The notes beneath the pieces are model-generated. The model saw only the letters and a list, made by a program, of their open reading frames with translations, had not been told where the DNA came from and did not search any database. The position numbers and the translations under genes were made by a program. Below, piece by piece: positions 50,541 through 59,066 of a stretch of 64,000 nucleotides of DNA. Source of the stretch: an uncultured bacterium. Lineage in GTDB: Bacteria; Myxococcota_A; Polyangia; Polyangiales; Houyiibacteriaceae. Every line of letters begins with the position of its first letter. Position 1 is the first letter of the stretch. Location: contig CALJDU010000012.1 of assembly GCA_938024995.1 (NCBI GenBank), positions 62,001-126,000 of the forward strand, read 5' to 3'.

Positions 50541-50564
50541 GGGTCGCGTTCACGACGGCCTGCG

Positions 50565-51083
50565 CTACAGCGTCCAGGTTCGGGCGCGGATCCCAAGCTC
50601 CGTGGTGTACCCCACTTCGACGGATTCAATGTTGCCCTCGGCGTTCACATAGAACGTCGCTGGGATACCCTTGATCCCGAACTGATCCGCCATCGCGCCG
50701 GACTCATCCACGAGGACGTCGACGTGCGTGAGGCGCTGTTCCTCGAGGTAAGCGTGCAGCTCACTCGCGCTTCCGGAGCGGGTCCCCACGAAGAGCACGC
50801 GATGGTCGTCCGCGACGTTCGCGATGTTGCTCTCCATCGCCGTACAGACGCCGCACCAGGTCGCGAAGAAGTGAACCAAGACCGGCTCGCCGCGATAGCT
50901 CGAGAGCGAGATCCGCTCGCCTCCCACGGTCGAGCCGCTGATGTTCGGAACCGCTCCGCGGGCGGCTCCGTGTTGCTGCCACGCGCGCACCGCCAAGAAC
51001 ACACAGAGCGCGAGCGCGACCTGCGCGCCGTTCTTGAGCCATCGACGTCGATTGAACGCCGCGCGCTGTTCCCGGGTCACCAT
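50565..51083 (-). CDS. Membrane-anchored TlpA/ScsD-like thioredoxin protein
   Basis: The 172-residue protein has a single N-terminal membrane helix (about 18-35) and a thioredoxin fold with the redox motif WCGVC (Cys77 and Cys80) and the cis-Pro region GIPATF. It lacks the extended loops of TlpA and resembles ScsD-type periplasmic thioredoxins, which reduce or repair exported proteins. Upstream it is divergent from the acyltransferase gene. Confidence 0.88.
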   Translation of the reverse strand: MVTREQRAAFNRRRWLKNGAQVALALCVFLAVRAWQQHGAARGAVPNISGSTVGGERISLSSYRGEPVLVHFFATWCGVCTAMESNIANVADDHRVLFVGTRSGSASELHAYLEEQRLTHVDVLVDESGAMADQFGIKGIPATFYVNAEGNIESVEVGYTTELGIRARTWTL

Positions 51084-51130
51084 CCCGAAAAGAGTACCGC
51101 GTCCCGCACCGGGATCGAGGCGGCACGATC

Positions 51131-51910
51131 GTGGGTATGGTAATGGGCGCTATGGACGAGCAAAGCGAAGAGCTCCCCGCCTGGAGCCTGGTCCCCTTCT
51201 CCGCGTTCGTGTGGAGCTCCGCCTTCACCGTGATGATCGGGACGTCGCTCGTCTCCGTCGCGGCGCAAGCGTTTCGGTCTCCCGCGGAGCAATCGCTCTG
51301 GTCCGCCCGAGCGTTCGCCAAGGTGCTGAAGGTGACGCGGAGCAACCTGCGCATCACGTACCACCCGGACTTCGACAAGAACCGACCGAGCGTCTTCTGT
51401 CAGAACCACGTCAACATCCTGGACGCCTTCACCGCGTGCGCGAGCATCCCCCAACCCTTCGTCGGCTTGATGCTCGCCTGGCACTTCAAGATCCCGGGCT
51501 ACGGCTGGATGATGAAGGCGACCCACGGCATCCCGGTCCACAGCGGAGAGAACCGCACCCAGCTCTTGTGCGAAGCCGCCCGCGCGCGCGCGGCCGAGGG
51601 TCTGTCGATCCTGACCTTCCCTGAAGCGCACCGGACCATGGACGGCACGGTCCAGCCTTTCAAGCGCGGCATCTTCTTCATGGCGCGCGACTCAGACCTC
51701 CCGGTCGTCCCCCTCGCGGTGCGCGGCATGTACGAGGTCAACCGCAAAGGCTCCGCCATCATCCGACCCGGGGACGTCGACGTCTTCGTGGGTCCGCAGG
51801 TCGAGACCACGGGACTGGACGACGACGGGATCATGGACCTCGCCGCGCGCATGGGAACCGCGATGCGCGCCTTCGTCGCGGGCGATACCGAGACCGTCGA
51901 GTTTCGTTAA
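51131..51910 (+). CDS. PlsC-type 1-acylglycerol-3-phosphate acyltransferase
   Basis: The 259-residue protein has an N-terminal hydrophobic segment (about 20-45) and the PlsC motifs: His-x4-Asp as NHVNILD (His93 and Asp98) and a second block FPEAHRT in place of the usual FPEGTR. A third block around VPLAVRGMY completes the set. It adds the second acyl chain to phosphatidic acid or a related lipid. The start is GTG 51131; in-frame ATGs lie 2, 4 and 7 codons later. It converges on the DUF2490 gene. Confidence 0.85.
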   Translation: MGMVMGAMDEQSEELPAWSLVPFSAFVWSSAFTVMIGTSLVSVAAQAFRSPAEQSLWSARAFAKVLKVTRSNLRITYHPDFDKNRPSVFCQNHVNILDAFTACASIPQPFVGLMLAWHFKIPGYGWMMKATHGIPVHSGENRTQLLCEAARARAAEGLSILTFPEAHRTMDGTVQPFKRGIFFMARDSDLPVVPLAVRGMYEVNRKGSAIIRPGDVDVFVGPQVETTGLDDDGIMDLAARMGTAMRAFVAGDTETVEFR

Positions 51911-51912
51911 GC

Positions 51913-52548
51913 TCAGAAGCCGAACCGGTAGTGCATCCCCGCGACGTGAGTCCTCTCAGCGTCGCGACCACCGAGCGGCAGCTCCAACAAATAGACGAGA
52001 CGGATCCGGTGGTCGTCGATCGCGAACAGGAGACCGCCGCCCAGCCGTTGCTTGCGCAGCCCGCTCGTTCGGACAAACGTCTCCGCGACGGCGAACGGCC
52101 GGAACCACTTCGTGACGTGGAGTCGAAGACGGAGTCGCAGCCGAAACGTGTGCCGCGTGTTCCCAGCGATACGCGCTTGATATCGCCCGCGAATCCTCAC
52201 GCGAACGCGACCAAGCCGCGTCCGAACGTGCCCGTCGACGTGGAGCCGGTGAAAGACCCGCGTCGCGTCTCCGCGCTCCACTCCGAGTCGATACCCGGCG
52301 CCTAGGCGAAACCAGCGACGCACCGGAACCACCGCGTCGACATCCGTCAGCGCCTCGACCCGTCCACTCCCGAACCTCAGATGTTGAACCCCGCCGAGGC
52401 GCAGCCGCTCATGCAGCTCGACATCCGCGCCAGCGCTGAGCCAGACCTCTCCTTCGTCCGCCTGCGCCGGCGCGGTCCGCAACATGACCGAGACGAGCGC
52501 GAGGGACGCCACAACGATGCGCGACAGCGTCACACGAGGCTGGCTCAT
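51913..52548 (-). CDS. DUF2490-like outer-membrane barrel protein
   Basis: The 211-residue protein has a signal peptide (about 1-30, cleavage near AQA) and mature strands alternating in Arg and hydrophobic residues, rich in aromatic ends such as HYRFGF. The final Phe is typical of outer-membrane barrels. It matches the DUF2490 type in length and style. It is the last gene of the CotH-VTC-DUF4956 operon and starts inside the DUF4956 gene (4-base overlap). Confidence 0.75.
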   Translation of the reverse strand: MSQPRVTLSRIVVASLALVSVMLRTAPAQADEGEVWLSAGADVELHERLRLGGVQHLRFGSGRVEALTDVDAVVPVRRWFRLGAGYRLGVERGDATRVFHRLHVDGHVRTRLGRVRVRIRGRYQARIAGNTRHTFRLRLRLRLHVTKWFRPFAVAETFVRTSGLRKQRLGGGLLFAIDDHRIRLVYLLELPLGGRDAERTHVAGMHYRFGF

Positions 52549-53159
52549 CGCCGTCTCCGGTGGTGCACCACGAGCGTCGCGGTATCGCGCAAGAGATCCA
52601 CTCTCGCGATGAGGACCCGCTCCACCGCGGTCCCGGTGCGCTCAGCGACGTCGAGCCGAAGCGCGTTCATATCGCCGTCTTGGATGACGCTCAGATCGTC
52701 GTATATGAGCATAAACGTCTGAACGCGCGGGCGTCGCTCCAGCAGCGCGGTTGCAGAAACGATGACCACGTTCACCAGCATCAGCTCAGCGAGGCTCACC
52801 TTCTTGTTCGTCACCGCGTTCAGTATCGCGAGCCCGATCACGACAAAGAGATACGTCAGGTCGCGCACTCCGATCGGCTCGGTCCGGTAGCGCAAGATCC
52901 CGAACACCGCGAAGAGGCCGAGCGCGAAGCCAAGCTCGATAGGCACCTTGCGAAGCAGGAAACACAGGCTGAACGTGATGATGTTGAAGAGGTAGTACGT
53001 GAGCCGGTAGTCGTGGCCTGCGGCGTCATCACCTTTCGCGTAACGCCGCACCACGAAAAAGACGCACACGAGATCCACGACCATGCGCGCCGCGAGCTTT
53101 CCAAAGTCGTCCACATCGATGAGCTCTTTGAGCCCGAGCAGCTCGCTCCATACGTTCAT
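52545..53159 (-). CDS. DUF4956 membrane protein
   Basis: The 204-residue protein has four hydrophobic helices (about residues 22-40, 55-69, 74-88 and 101-115), then a soluble C-terminal domain of about 75 residues. The sequence FGILRYRTEPIGVRDLTYLFVVIGLAI is the characteristic block of DUF4956. DUF4956 proteins co-occur with VTC-type proteins and CotH in other bacteria. The start overlaps the VTC gene by 4 bases and the stop overlaps DUF2490. Confidence 0.88.
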   Translation of the reverse strand: MNVWSELLGLKELIDVDDFGKLAARMVVDLVCVFFVVRRYAKGDDAAGHDYRLTYYLFNIITFSLCFLLRKVPIELGFALGLFAVFGILRYRTEPIGVRDLTYLFVVIGLAILNAVTNKKVSLAELMLVNVVIVSATALLERRPRVQTFMLIYDDLSVIQDGDMNALRLDVAERTGTAVERVLIARVDLLRDTATLVVHHRRRR

Positions 53160-53938
53160 CGCGCTACTCGCATCGCGATGCGCATCCTTGAGAGCGCTTG
53201 GCGCCTATGCCGGCACATATGCAGCAGGGCGACCCCGACGCAGTACTTGCTGAACGAGACCTGTCGCGCTCGGCCTTGGCGGAGCGCCAGTGCTCCTGGC
53301 GAACGTCCTCGAAAGCGCGGTTGCTTCAGCTCCACGATAGCGAGGCCCGGAAGGCAGCGCCGGGCGCTATGGGTCCCGAACTCGATCCCAAAGTCGATCG
53401 TAATCCGCTCTTCGTGCTCGCGGCCTACGAGCGTGATCCGTCGAAAGTCGGTCCGTACGGACGGGACAAGGGGCGCCGGGATCGACACGTGACGCCCCAC
53501 GAAGACTTCGTCACGATGGTGCAGCGAGAGCGGCCCCTCCCTTTCCTCCCGTGCTTTGACGGTCTCGTCACGAGCGGTCTTGCGCTTCACCTCGATGAAG
53601 CTGAGCTCGCGATCTGGGTAGCTCCGAACGCGAACCTTCACGCGCGGACGGCGACCGCGAACGTGGTCATTGAAGAACCGAAGGTCGAACGTGTCGAAGT
53701 AGACCGTCTGGTACTGCGCGACCCGCGCCTCCCCAGCGGTCACGAGATCAAACGAGCGGCAGAGCGCGAGGAGAAGAGCTGGGAGCCGCGTGCGCGTCAC
53801 CGCGAACTTCGTGTCCGTTCGTCGCTGGAGCACACGGGAGGCGAGGAGGTCTTGGGTCGCGACGGGAAACGTCGCCAACGCGAGCCGCTCCGCCGGCGTC
53901 GGAAGAGCGGTCAAGTGCGAGGAGGTCATCGCGATCAA
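53156..53938 (-). CDS. VTC-domain protein, polyphosphate polymerase-like
   Basis: The 260-residue protein has the triphosphate tunnel metalloenzyme fold of VTC proteins: RRTDTKFAV near residue 40, YFDTFDLRFFNDH near 80, a basic set in RPRVKVRVRSY, the strand FIEVKRK, and a late SFSKYCVG. In yeast VTC4 such residues line the tunnel that makes polyphosphate from ATP. All are present, so catalytic activity is plausible. No membrane anchor is visible; the DUF4956 partner could provide one. It overlaps both neighbours by 4 bases. Confidence 0.88.
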   Translation of the reverse strand: MIAMTSSHLTALPTPAERLALATFPVATQDLLASRVLQRRTDTKFAVTRTRLPALLLALCRSFDLVTAGEARVAQYQTVYFDTFDLRFFNDHVRGRRPRVKVRVRSYPDRELSFIEVKRKTARDETVKAREEREGPLSLHHRDEVFVGRHVSIPAPLVPSVRTDFRRITLVGREHEERITIDFGIEFGTHSARRCLPGLAIVELKQPRFRGRSPGALALRQGRARQVSFSKYCVGVALLHMCRHRRQALSRMRIAMRVAR

Positions 53939-55551
53939 GGCGCGTCCTCAAGGAAGCTCGCGAGCGACGCGTTCTGTGCTCTGACATGTCGCTCGAGCTC
54001 AGCGAGACCGTCTCGGAAGGAGGTCTCGCTCGTCGCGAGGAAAGGCTCCTGTTCGCCGCCCTCTCCAACGAGGTACGGAGAAAGCAGCTCTCGAAGCCGA
54101 GCGATCTCGTCGGCCAACCGGGCCTCGTCAAACGCATCCTCAGGCACCTGCCGCAGGTAGGCAAGGTACTGAGACATGTAGACCTCGTCGCCTCGAATCC
54201 GTGTAAGGAGCGGCCAGGCACCCGCGATGTCACGGAGCGCAAAGTGCTCCGCGTCCTTCGTGCTCGCCATCGCGAGGTCGAAGTCCCACGGGAGGAATCG
54301 AAGACGTCCTTCGTGTGCGTACAGATAGAAGTTGTGGGGCATCCCGCCGTACGTGTCCCAGTTGTCGATCCCGCGGGTCACCGCGAGGTAGCGGAGAAAG
54401 AGATCGACATCGAACGTCGCCTCAAGCCCGCGTCGCCATTCTTCGGCCGAGACATCGGTTCGATTCAGGGCGGCGACGAAGGCCTCCACATCGGAGTAGT
54501 CCGGCATCATCTCGTTGTTCTTCTTGAAGAACGCTCCTTCGTCGTAGCTCGCGAACCGCGCCCCACCGCCGTCCGGCTTGTAAAGGTTGCCGTCTTCCGA
54601 GCCGAACGCGCGATTCATCATCGGATCGTCGGGGACCTCGATCATCGAGTAGACCCCGGCGTACTCGGGTCCCTCTCCGCGATCGATGTAGAGACGATAG
54701 AACGCGACCGCGGGGGCCGGGACGCCGAGCCTCTCGTACGCATCCGAGGTCAGGAACGCGCGGAGGTTGCTCGGGTCAAGCATGTGGTTCGCCATCGATA
54801 GGTGCTGAAAGCCGAAGAACCGTTGGTTATTCGTCTCAGGGAACTCGTCCTCGAAGGCGTCGAACTTGAACCGAAAAGGAAGCTTGAGCGAGTGAAGCGA
54901 AGTCGCGAGTCCGAAGTTTCCTTTCGCGCGGAACCCAACGTGAAACCAGGTCCGCCCCTCCGCGCGAACCTCGCAATCGACGTAGCGCGGCTTCCGCGGC
55001 CAGAAGGTCGTGGGCCCCTCGCCAGTCATGCCCTCGCCCGCAGTCATGCCCTCGCCGTCGGAAAAGCAAAACAGCTCCTCCTCCCCGACCACCACGACGC
55101 ACTCTCCCGCCTCGTCATCGACGGCGCACATATCGCCTTCCGCTTTGCCTTCGCATGCCATCGTGAACGCGTCGACCTCGCCTGGCCCCACCATCATCTC
55201 TTCTGTGACGCACAAGAGCCTCGTCTCGCCAACGTCTAAGCAGACGCCACGCTCATCCCCAAATGAGCACGAAGCCAACTCCTCGACGTCCTCGCACGCG
55301 GCGAAAGCCGCGTCGTCCACGTCCGGACCCAACATCATTCCGGTTCCTGGTCGCGTCCCCGTAACTTCAGTTACATCGTCCATCATCGCGTCCCACGCCG
55401 ACGCGCTCATCACGACATCGATGCGGCGGACTACGTCCGTCGAGAAAACTTGCTCGTAGTCAGGGTCGCCATCAACGTCCGGAGGGTCTTGGCACGCTCC
55501 CAACGCGACCACTGTGAGTGCTACGACAAACCGAACGGCCACTTTCCACAT
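53935..55551 (-). CDS. CotH-family kinase-like lipoprotein
   Basis: The 538-residue protein has a lipoprotein signal (lipobox LGAC near residue 20). The CotH kinase fold follows, with GFRAKGNFGLA, NNQRFFGFQHLSMANHM, the DNWDTYGGMPHNFYLY block and LPWDFDLAM. Between the first strand and this fold, at about residues 75-190, sits a Cys- and acid-rich insert of two related units of about 45 residues. CotH proteins phosphorylate spore-coat proteins in Bacillus; the role here is unknown. It is the first gene of the operon, and its 3' end overlaps VTC by 4 bases. Confidence 0.9.
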   Translation of the reverse strand: MWKVAVRFVVALTVVALGACQDPPDVDGDPDYEQVFSTDVVRRIDVVMSASAWDAMMDDVTEVTGTRPGTGMMLGPDVDDAAFAACEDVEELASCSFGDERGVCLDVGETRLLCVTEEMMVGPGEVDAFTMACEGKAEGDMCAVDDEAGECVVVVGEEELFCFSDGEGMTAGEGMTGEGPTTFWPRKPRYVDCEVRAEGRTWFHVGFRAKGNFGLATSLHSLKLPFRFKFDAFEDEFPETNNQRFFGFQHLSMANHMLDPSNLRAFLTSDAYERLGVPAPAVAFYRLYIDRGEGPEYAGVYSMIEVPDDPMMNRAFGSEDGNLYKPDGGGARFASYDEGAFFKKNNEMMPDYSDVEAFVAALNRTDVSAEEWRRGLEATFDVDLFLRYLAVTRGIDNWDTYGGMPHNFYLYAHEGRLRFLPWDFDLAMASTKDAEHFALRDIAGAWPLLTRIRGDEVYMSQYLAYLRQVPEDAFDEARLADEIARLRELLSPYLVGEGGEQEPFLATSETSFRDGLAELERHVRAQNASLASFLEDAP

Positions 55552-55670
55552 ACCTCTTAGGTGTTCGCGATACCGCGTGGCGGCTCAGCATTTTCGACTT
55601 TCGTGCTTCGCAAAAATACTTGAGCCGCGGGCGTGTCCTCGCGCCACTACACTGTGGGCCAAGCCGTCTC

Positions 55671-56321
55671 ATGACCGCCACCATCCACGAGCTGTATCCC
55701 GCCTCCCCCACCGCAAAGGATCGCTCGGGAGAAGGCGCGAGTGGGTTTCTCGGTTCCGACGCCGCGTTGGTCTCCGCGCTCCTTCAGGGGAGCGCGGAGG
55801 CTCCCGCGGCGCTTTACGATCGCTACAGTGGTTTCGTGGATCGTGTGTTGATCCGGGTGCTAGGGAGTGATCCCGAGCTGCGCGACCTCCTCCACGAAGT
55901 GTTCGCAGAAGCGCTCAGTTGTATTCACAAACTCAATGACCCGACTCGACTCAAGAGCTGGATCGCGCAGATCGCGGTCTACACGGCGCGAGGTGCGATT
56001 CGTCGCCGGAGACGAGGACGTTGGCTCAAGTTTCGCCCCCCGGAGGCTGTCCCTGAACAAGCGACCGAAGGCACCGCCACGGAGACCCTGATGTTGAACC
56101 GGGTCTACGCGTTGCTCGAAAAGCTCCCCACGGAAGAGCGGATCGCGTTCTCTTTGAGGCGCCTCGAAGACATGGAGCTGCGGGACGCCGCGAGCGCCAT
56201 GAACGTCTCCCTCGCGACCTTCAAGCGTCGCCTCAGCAAAGCGGAAGCCCGATTCCTCAAACTCGCCATGCGGGATCCCTTTCTCGCGGACCGGGCGCTC
56301 GCCTCGAGGAGGACGCGATGA
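55671..56321 (+). CDS. ECF-type RNA polymerase sigma factor
   Basis: The 216-residue protein starts at ATG 55671; an in-frame frame reaching 55518 crosses the CotH promoter region and is not supported. Sigma region 2 lies at about residues 33-105 (FAEALSCIHKL and the following basic stretch) and region 4 at about 140-195 (ELRDAASAMNVSLATFKRRL). No anti-sigma motif is fused. Its stop overlaps the FecR-like gene by 4 bases. Confidence 0.92.
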   Translation: MTATIHELYPASPTAKDRSGEGASGFLGSDAALVSALLQGSAEAPAALYDRYSGFVDRVLIRVLGSDPELRDLLHEVFAEALSCIHKLNDPTRLKSWIAQIAVYTARGAIRRRRRGRWLKFRPPEAVPEQATEGTATETLMLNRVYALLEKLPTEERIAFSLRRLEDMELRDAASAMNVSLATFKRRLSKAEARFLKLAMRDPFLADRALASRRTR

Positions 56322-57538
56322 GCTTCCTCGACGAACTGGGAGAAGATGTCCGAGCCGCGCAAGCGCCAACCGTCGCGGACGACGCGCGACGTCGAGATGT
56401 ACGCGAACGGGTTCTCGCGCCACCTCGCCGTCGATCACAGCCCGGCGCCTGGGTCGCTGTGGCGGCCGCGGTCATCGCGCTGGCGGGGGTCGCCTGGCAC
56501 AACGCTCCAGAACCTCGTTCATTTCATGTCCGTGGCGCAGAAGGCCGCGTTGGTCAGCTCATCGCCACACGTCACGGGCCCGCCCAGCTCAACTTCAATG
56601 ACGGGTCGGTCGTTACCGTCACCGAAGGCTCCTTCGCGTCAGTGACCGAGGTCGCCACCAACGGTGCGACCGTGCGCGTGCACTCTGGAAAAGGACACTT
56701 CGAAGTCGAGCATCACGCAAACACGGCGTGGCGCGTCACTGCAGGGCCCTTTTCAGTCCACGTCATCGGGACCATTTTCGATGTCTCGTGGAGCGAAGAC
56801 ACGAGAGCGCTCCGTGTCGACGTCGAGGAAGGACAGGTCTTCGTCGATGGGCCTGATGTCGCGAGGTCGATCGGCGCAGGAGAGTCACTCACGTTGACGG
56901 CAGGCGGTCCCGTTCCCGTTGCCGCTCCGCTTGTCCAAGAGGCGATCACGCTCGCTCCAGACAGCAGGTCGGACAGCCTGGACGATGACAGCCTGGACGA
57001 TGACAGCCTGGATGATGACAGCCTGGATGATGACGGCCTGGATGATGACGGCCCGGACAGCCCGGACACTCATGATGGCCGAGACGTCGAGGCGATCCCC
57101 GCGGCGATGTCTACGACACCGCCGGTCGTCTCGCGAACAGCAGCCGCAACTTCGCCCGTGACGGCTCGCAGGCGAAACCCACCAGAGACCGCGGTGACCC
57201 TCCTCCGACGCGCGGCGCGTGTGCGTCGCGTGAACCCGAGCAACGCCCACGACATCTATTCGGACATCCGGCGCCGCTTCCCGGGGACTCCATCCGCCGC
57301 CCGCGCTGCCTTCTTCTTGGCGAGACTCTCGCGAGGCCCCGACGCCATGGCCTGGCTCCTGACCTATGAGCGGGAAGATCGAAACGGCCCCTACGCAGAA
57401 CAGGCAGCTGGCCGCGTGTTGGAGCTCATCGCGGACCTTCCTGCTCACCCAGAGCGACGCTCGCGCGCCACGGCGTACCTAACGCGCTTCCCGGAGGGCG
57501 CGCACGTGCAGGTCGCGGAGAAGCTCCTGCGTCAGTGA
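56318..57538 (+). CDS. FecR-like membrane regulator with an SLDDD repeat
   Basis: The 406-residue protein has one membrane helix at about residues 43-62, preceded by a cytoplasmic segment that would hold the sigma factor. A FecR domain (about 85-190) follows, with an SVHVIGTIFDVSW motif. Residues about 219-248 are an acidic stretch of [15 protein letters not shown] units from a 15-base DNA repeat. The C-terminal 120 residues resemble TPR repeats. FecR proteins regulate their partner ECF factor in response to envelope signals. It overlaps the genes on both sides. Confidence 0.88.
   Translation: MSFLDELGEDVRAAQAPTVADDARRRDVRERVLAPPRRRSQPGAWVAVAAAVIALAGVAWHNAPEPRSFHVRGAEGRVGQLIATRHGPAQLNFNDGSVVTVTEGSFASVTEVATNGATVRVHSGKGHFEVEHHANTAWRVTAGPFSVHVIGTIFDVSWSEDTRALRVDVEEGQVFVDGPDVARSIGAGESLTLTAGGPVPVAAPLVQEAITLAPDSRSDSLDDDSLDDDSLDDDSLDDDGLDDDGPDSPDTHDGRDVEAIPAAMSTTPPVVSRTAAATSPVTARRRNPPETAVTLLRRAARVRRVNPSNAHDIYSDIRRRFPGTPSAARAAFFLARLSRGPDAMAWLLTYEREDRNGPYAEQAAGRVLELIADLPAHPERRSRATAYLTRFPEGAHVQVAEKLLRQ
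56972..57061 (+). repeat. 15-base tandem repeat in the FecR-like gene
   Basis: Five units of gacagcctggacgat or close variants (56972-57046) plus a degenerate sixth to 57061. Each codes for Asp-Ser/Gly-Leu-Asp-Asp. Codon variants (gac to gat) separate the newer and older copies. Confidence 0.92.
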
Positions 57539-58617
57539 AGCGCTCTCTCCTCTGCGTGTTCACCTTCATCGCCGTCGCGTCGGGGATCACGGAGAGTCAC
57601 GCTCAAGACGTCGTGCTCTTGTCGGAGCCACAAGCGCAGACCGCCTGTCGCGAGCTGTGGCTCGAGCTCCGTTCACTCAACGTCGACACGCAGGCCCCGC
57701 TAAACGGTCGCCTAGCGTCGGTCGCGCCCGATCAAACGGTTGAGTTCGAGGTTCGATGCACGCGAGGTCACATCCACGTGTCGCGACGCGGAGGCCCCGC
57801 GCGGAGCTTCATCGCGACAAGGGCGGATCGCGACCTCGCGATTGTTCGGGCCGCGGAGTACATCCGCGCGAGCCTGCTCCAGCTTGAACGCGACGATGAC
57901 GCGACCGACGCGACCCACTCGACCGAGGCGAACGTGGCGAACGACGCGCCCGAGGCGACCGACGTGGAGGACGCTGTCTCGGCCGACGCTGCGGACGTTG
58001 ACCTCCCTCGCGAAGCGACCGAGGACGAGGCCCGGGAAGAGGGAGCCCGAACGACGCAGGCCGACGAATCCGCCGCGAGCGCAAGCGGCGCCCTCTCCGC
58101 GCCGGTTCCTCATCGCCGCGGACGCCTGTACCTCGCGGCCGGCGCGCTTCTCAGCGTGGGTCGCGTTCCGCTGAGGAACTACGCGCGCGCGACCGGCGAG
58201 CTGGGATTCAGGTTCCCGCAGGGCCATCGCCTGGCGGTCTTCGCGACGGTTCAGCTCCACACCCGTGATGAACTCGACGCGTTTCGGTTCCGGGCCGATC
58301 GTTTCGCGTTCCGCGGCGCGGTTCAAGTCACACCGGCCGACGCGCTGCTCGCGCTCTCGGCGCTCGGCTCACTCGGCGCCGCTCGTCTTCAAGTAGAGGG
58401 AACGAACCCGCTTCTCGGCACTCGCCAGCGCGCGGTCGCGTGGGCGCTCGCGGCATCTGGCGGCATCGAACTCGCGGTCCGCATCCAACGGTTCGGCGTC
58501 GCTCTGCACCTCGAGGTCCTCTGGCTCGCCCCGCCCCCCACGGTCGTCGTCACTGGCGAGGCGTACCCTGTCTCCCTACAAGGCCTCGTCGGGCTGAACA
58601 TGGAGATCCTCCTGTGA
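57535..58617 (+). CDS. Exported protein of unknown function
   Basis: The 360-residue protein starts with GTG at 57535, overlapping the FecR stop, and has a signal peptide (about 1-23, cleavage near SHA). An N-terminal domain with two cysteines is followed by an acidic Ala/Asp/Glu/Thr-rich linker (about 122-185) and a C-terminal beta-rich part with many alternating hydrophobic residues. It could be a small outer-membrane barrel. I do not recognise the family. The stop overlaps the next gene by 4 bases. Confidence 0.7.
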   Translation: MKRSLLCVFTFIAVASGITESHAQDVVLLSEPQAQTACRELWLELRSLNVDTQAPLNGRLASVAPDQTVEFEVRCTRGHIHVSRRGGPARSFIATRADRDLAIVRAAEYIRASLLQLERDDDATDATHSTEANVANDAPEATDVEDAVSADAADVDLPREATEDEAREEGARTTQADESAASASGALSAPVPHRRGRLYLAAGALLSVGRVPLRNYARATGELGFRFPQGHRLAVFATVQLHTRDELDAFRFRADRFAFRGAVQVTPADALLALSALGSLGAARLQVEGTNPLLGTRQRAVAWALAASGGIELAVRIQRFGVALHLEVLWLAPPPTVVVTGEAYPVSLQGLVGLNMEILL

Positions 58618-59057
58618 GTCGCATCCAGCTCTTATCGGTGCTCTTGGTCGCGTCGCTGTCCGGAGGGTGCGACGAGACCATCCTTCGCCCATACGAAGAG
58701 CCGGACAGTGGCACCGTGCTCGCGCCCGGAGACGGTCGGTTCTTAGTGTTTGGTGATGGCTTCCGGCTTCCCGATGAGACCCTCGTCGCCGCGTCGACCG
58801 GGACTTCTCGTGAACCCGCCGTCGGGATCGTGTTCGAAGGGGCGTTCCTCTTGGAGTTCCGCGACGTGGGCGACCTCGCAGGCCGTCGCGTGGTCGTCCG
58901 ATTCTTTGCGGACCTGAACTTCGATGGCATCTGCGACCCCGGGCGCGACCTCCTCGGGCTGTTCTCCCTGGTCCCTGAGACGACCGGACGCTTCACGTCG
59001 GGGTACGTCACCGAGAGCGACCTTCTCGAGTCAGTCTCCCCGCTCGATTGTCCCTGA
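58614..59057 (+). CDS. Small lipoprotein of the ECF-FecR operon
   Basis: GTG 58614 overlaps the preceding stop (GTGA) and begins a lipoprotein signal: SRIQLLSVLLVASLSGGC. The mature 125 residues are beta-rich with two further Cys and one FFADLNFDGICD stretch that looks like a calcium-type loop. No enzyme motif is seen. It ends the ECF-FecR operon, with the MscS gene converging 10 bases beyond. Confidence 0.72.
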   Translation: MSRIQLLSVLLVASLSGGCDETILRPYEEPDSGTVLAPGDGRFLVFGDGFRLPDETLVAASTGTSREPAVGIVFEGAFLLEFRDVGDLAGRRVVVRFFADLNFDGICDPGRDLLGLFSLVPETTGRFTSGYVTESDLLESVSPLDCP

Positions 59058-59066
59058 GCCGCCGCC

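Noticed and set aside
56972..57061. Repeat as a CRISPR or phage site
   Set aside because: It is in frame, contiguous and codes for an acidic linker in the FecR-like protein.
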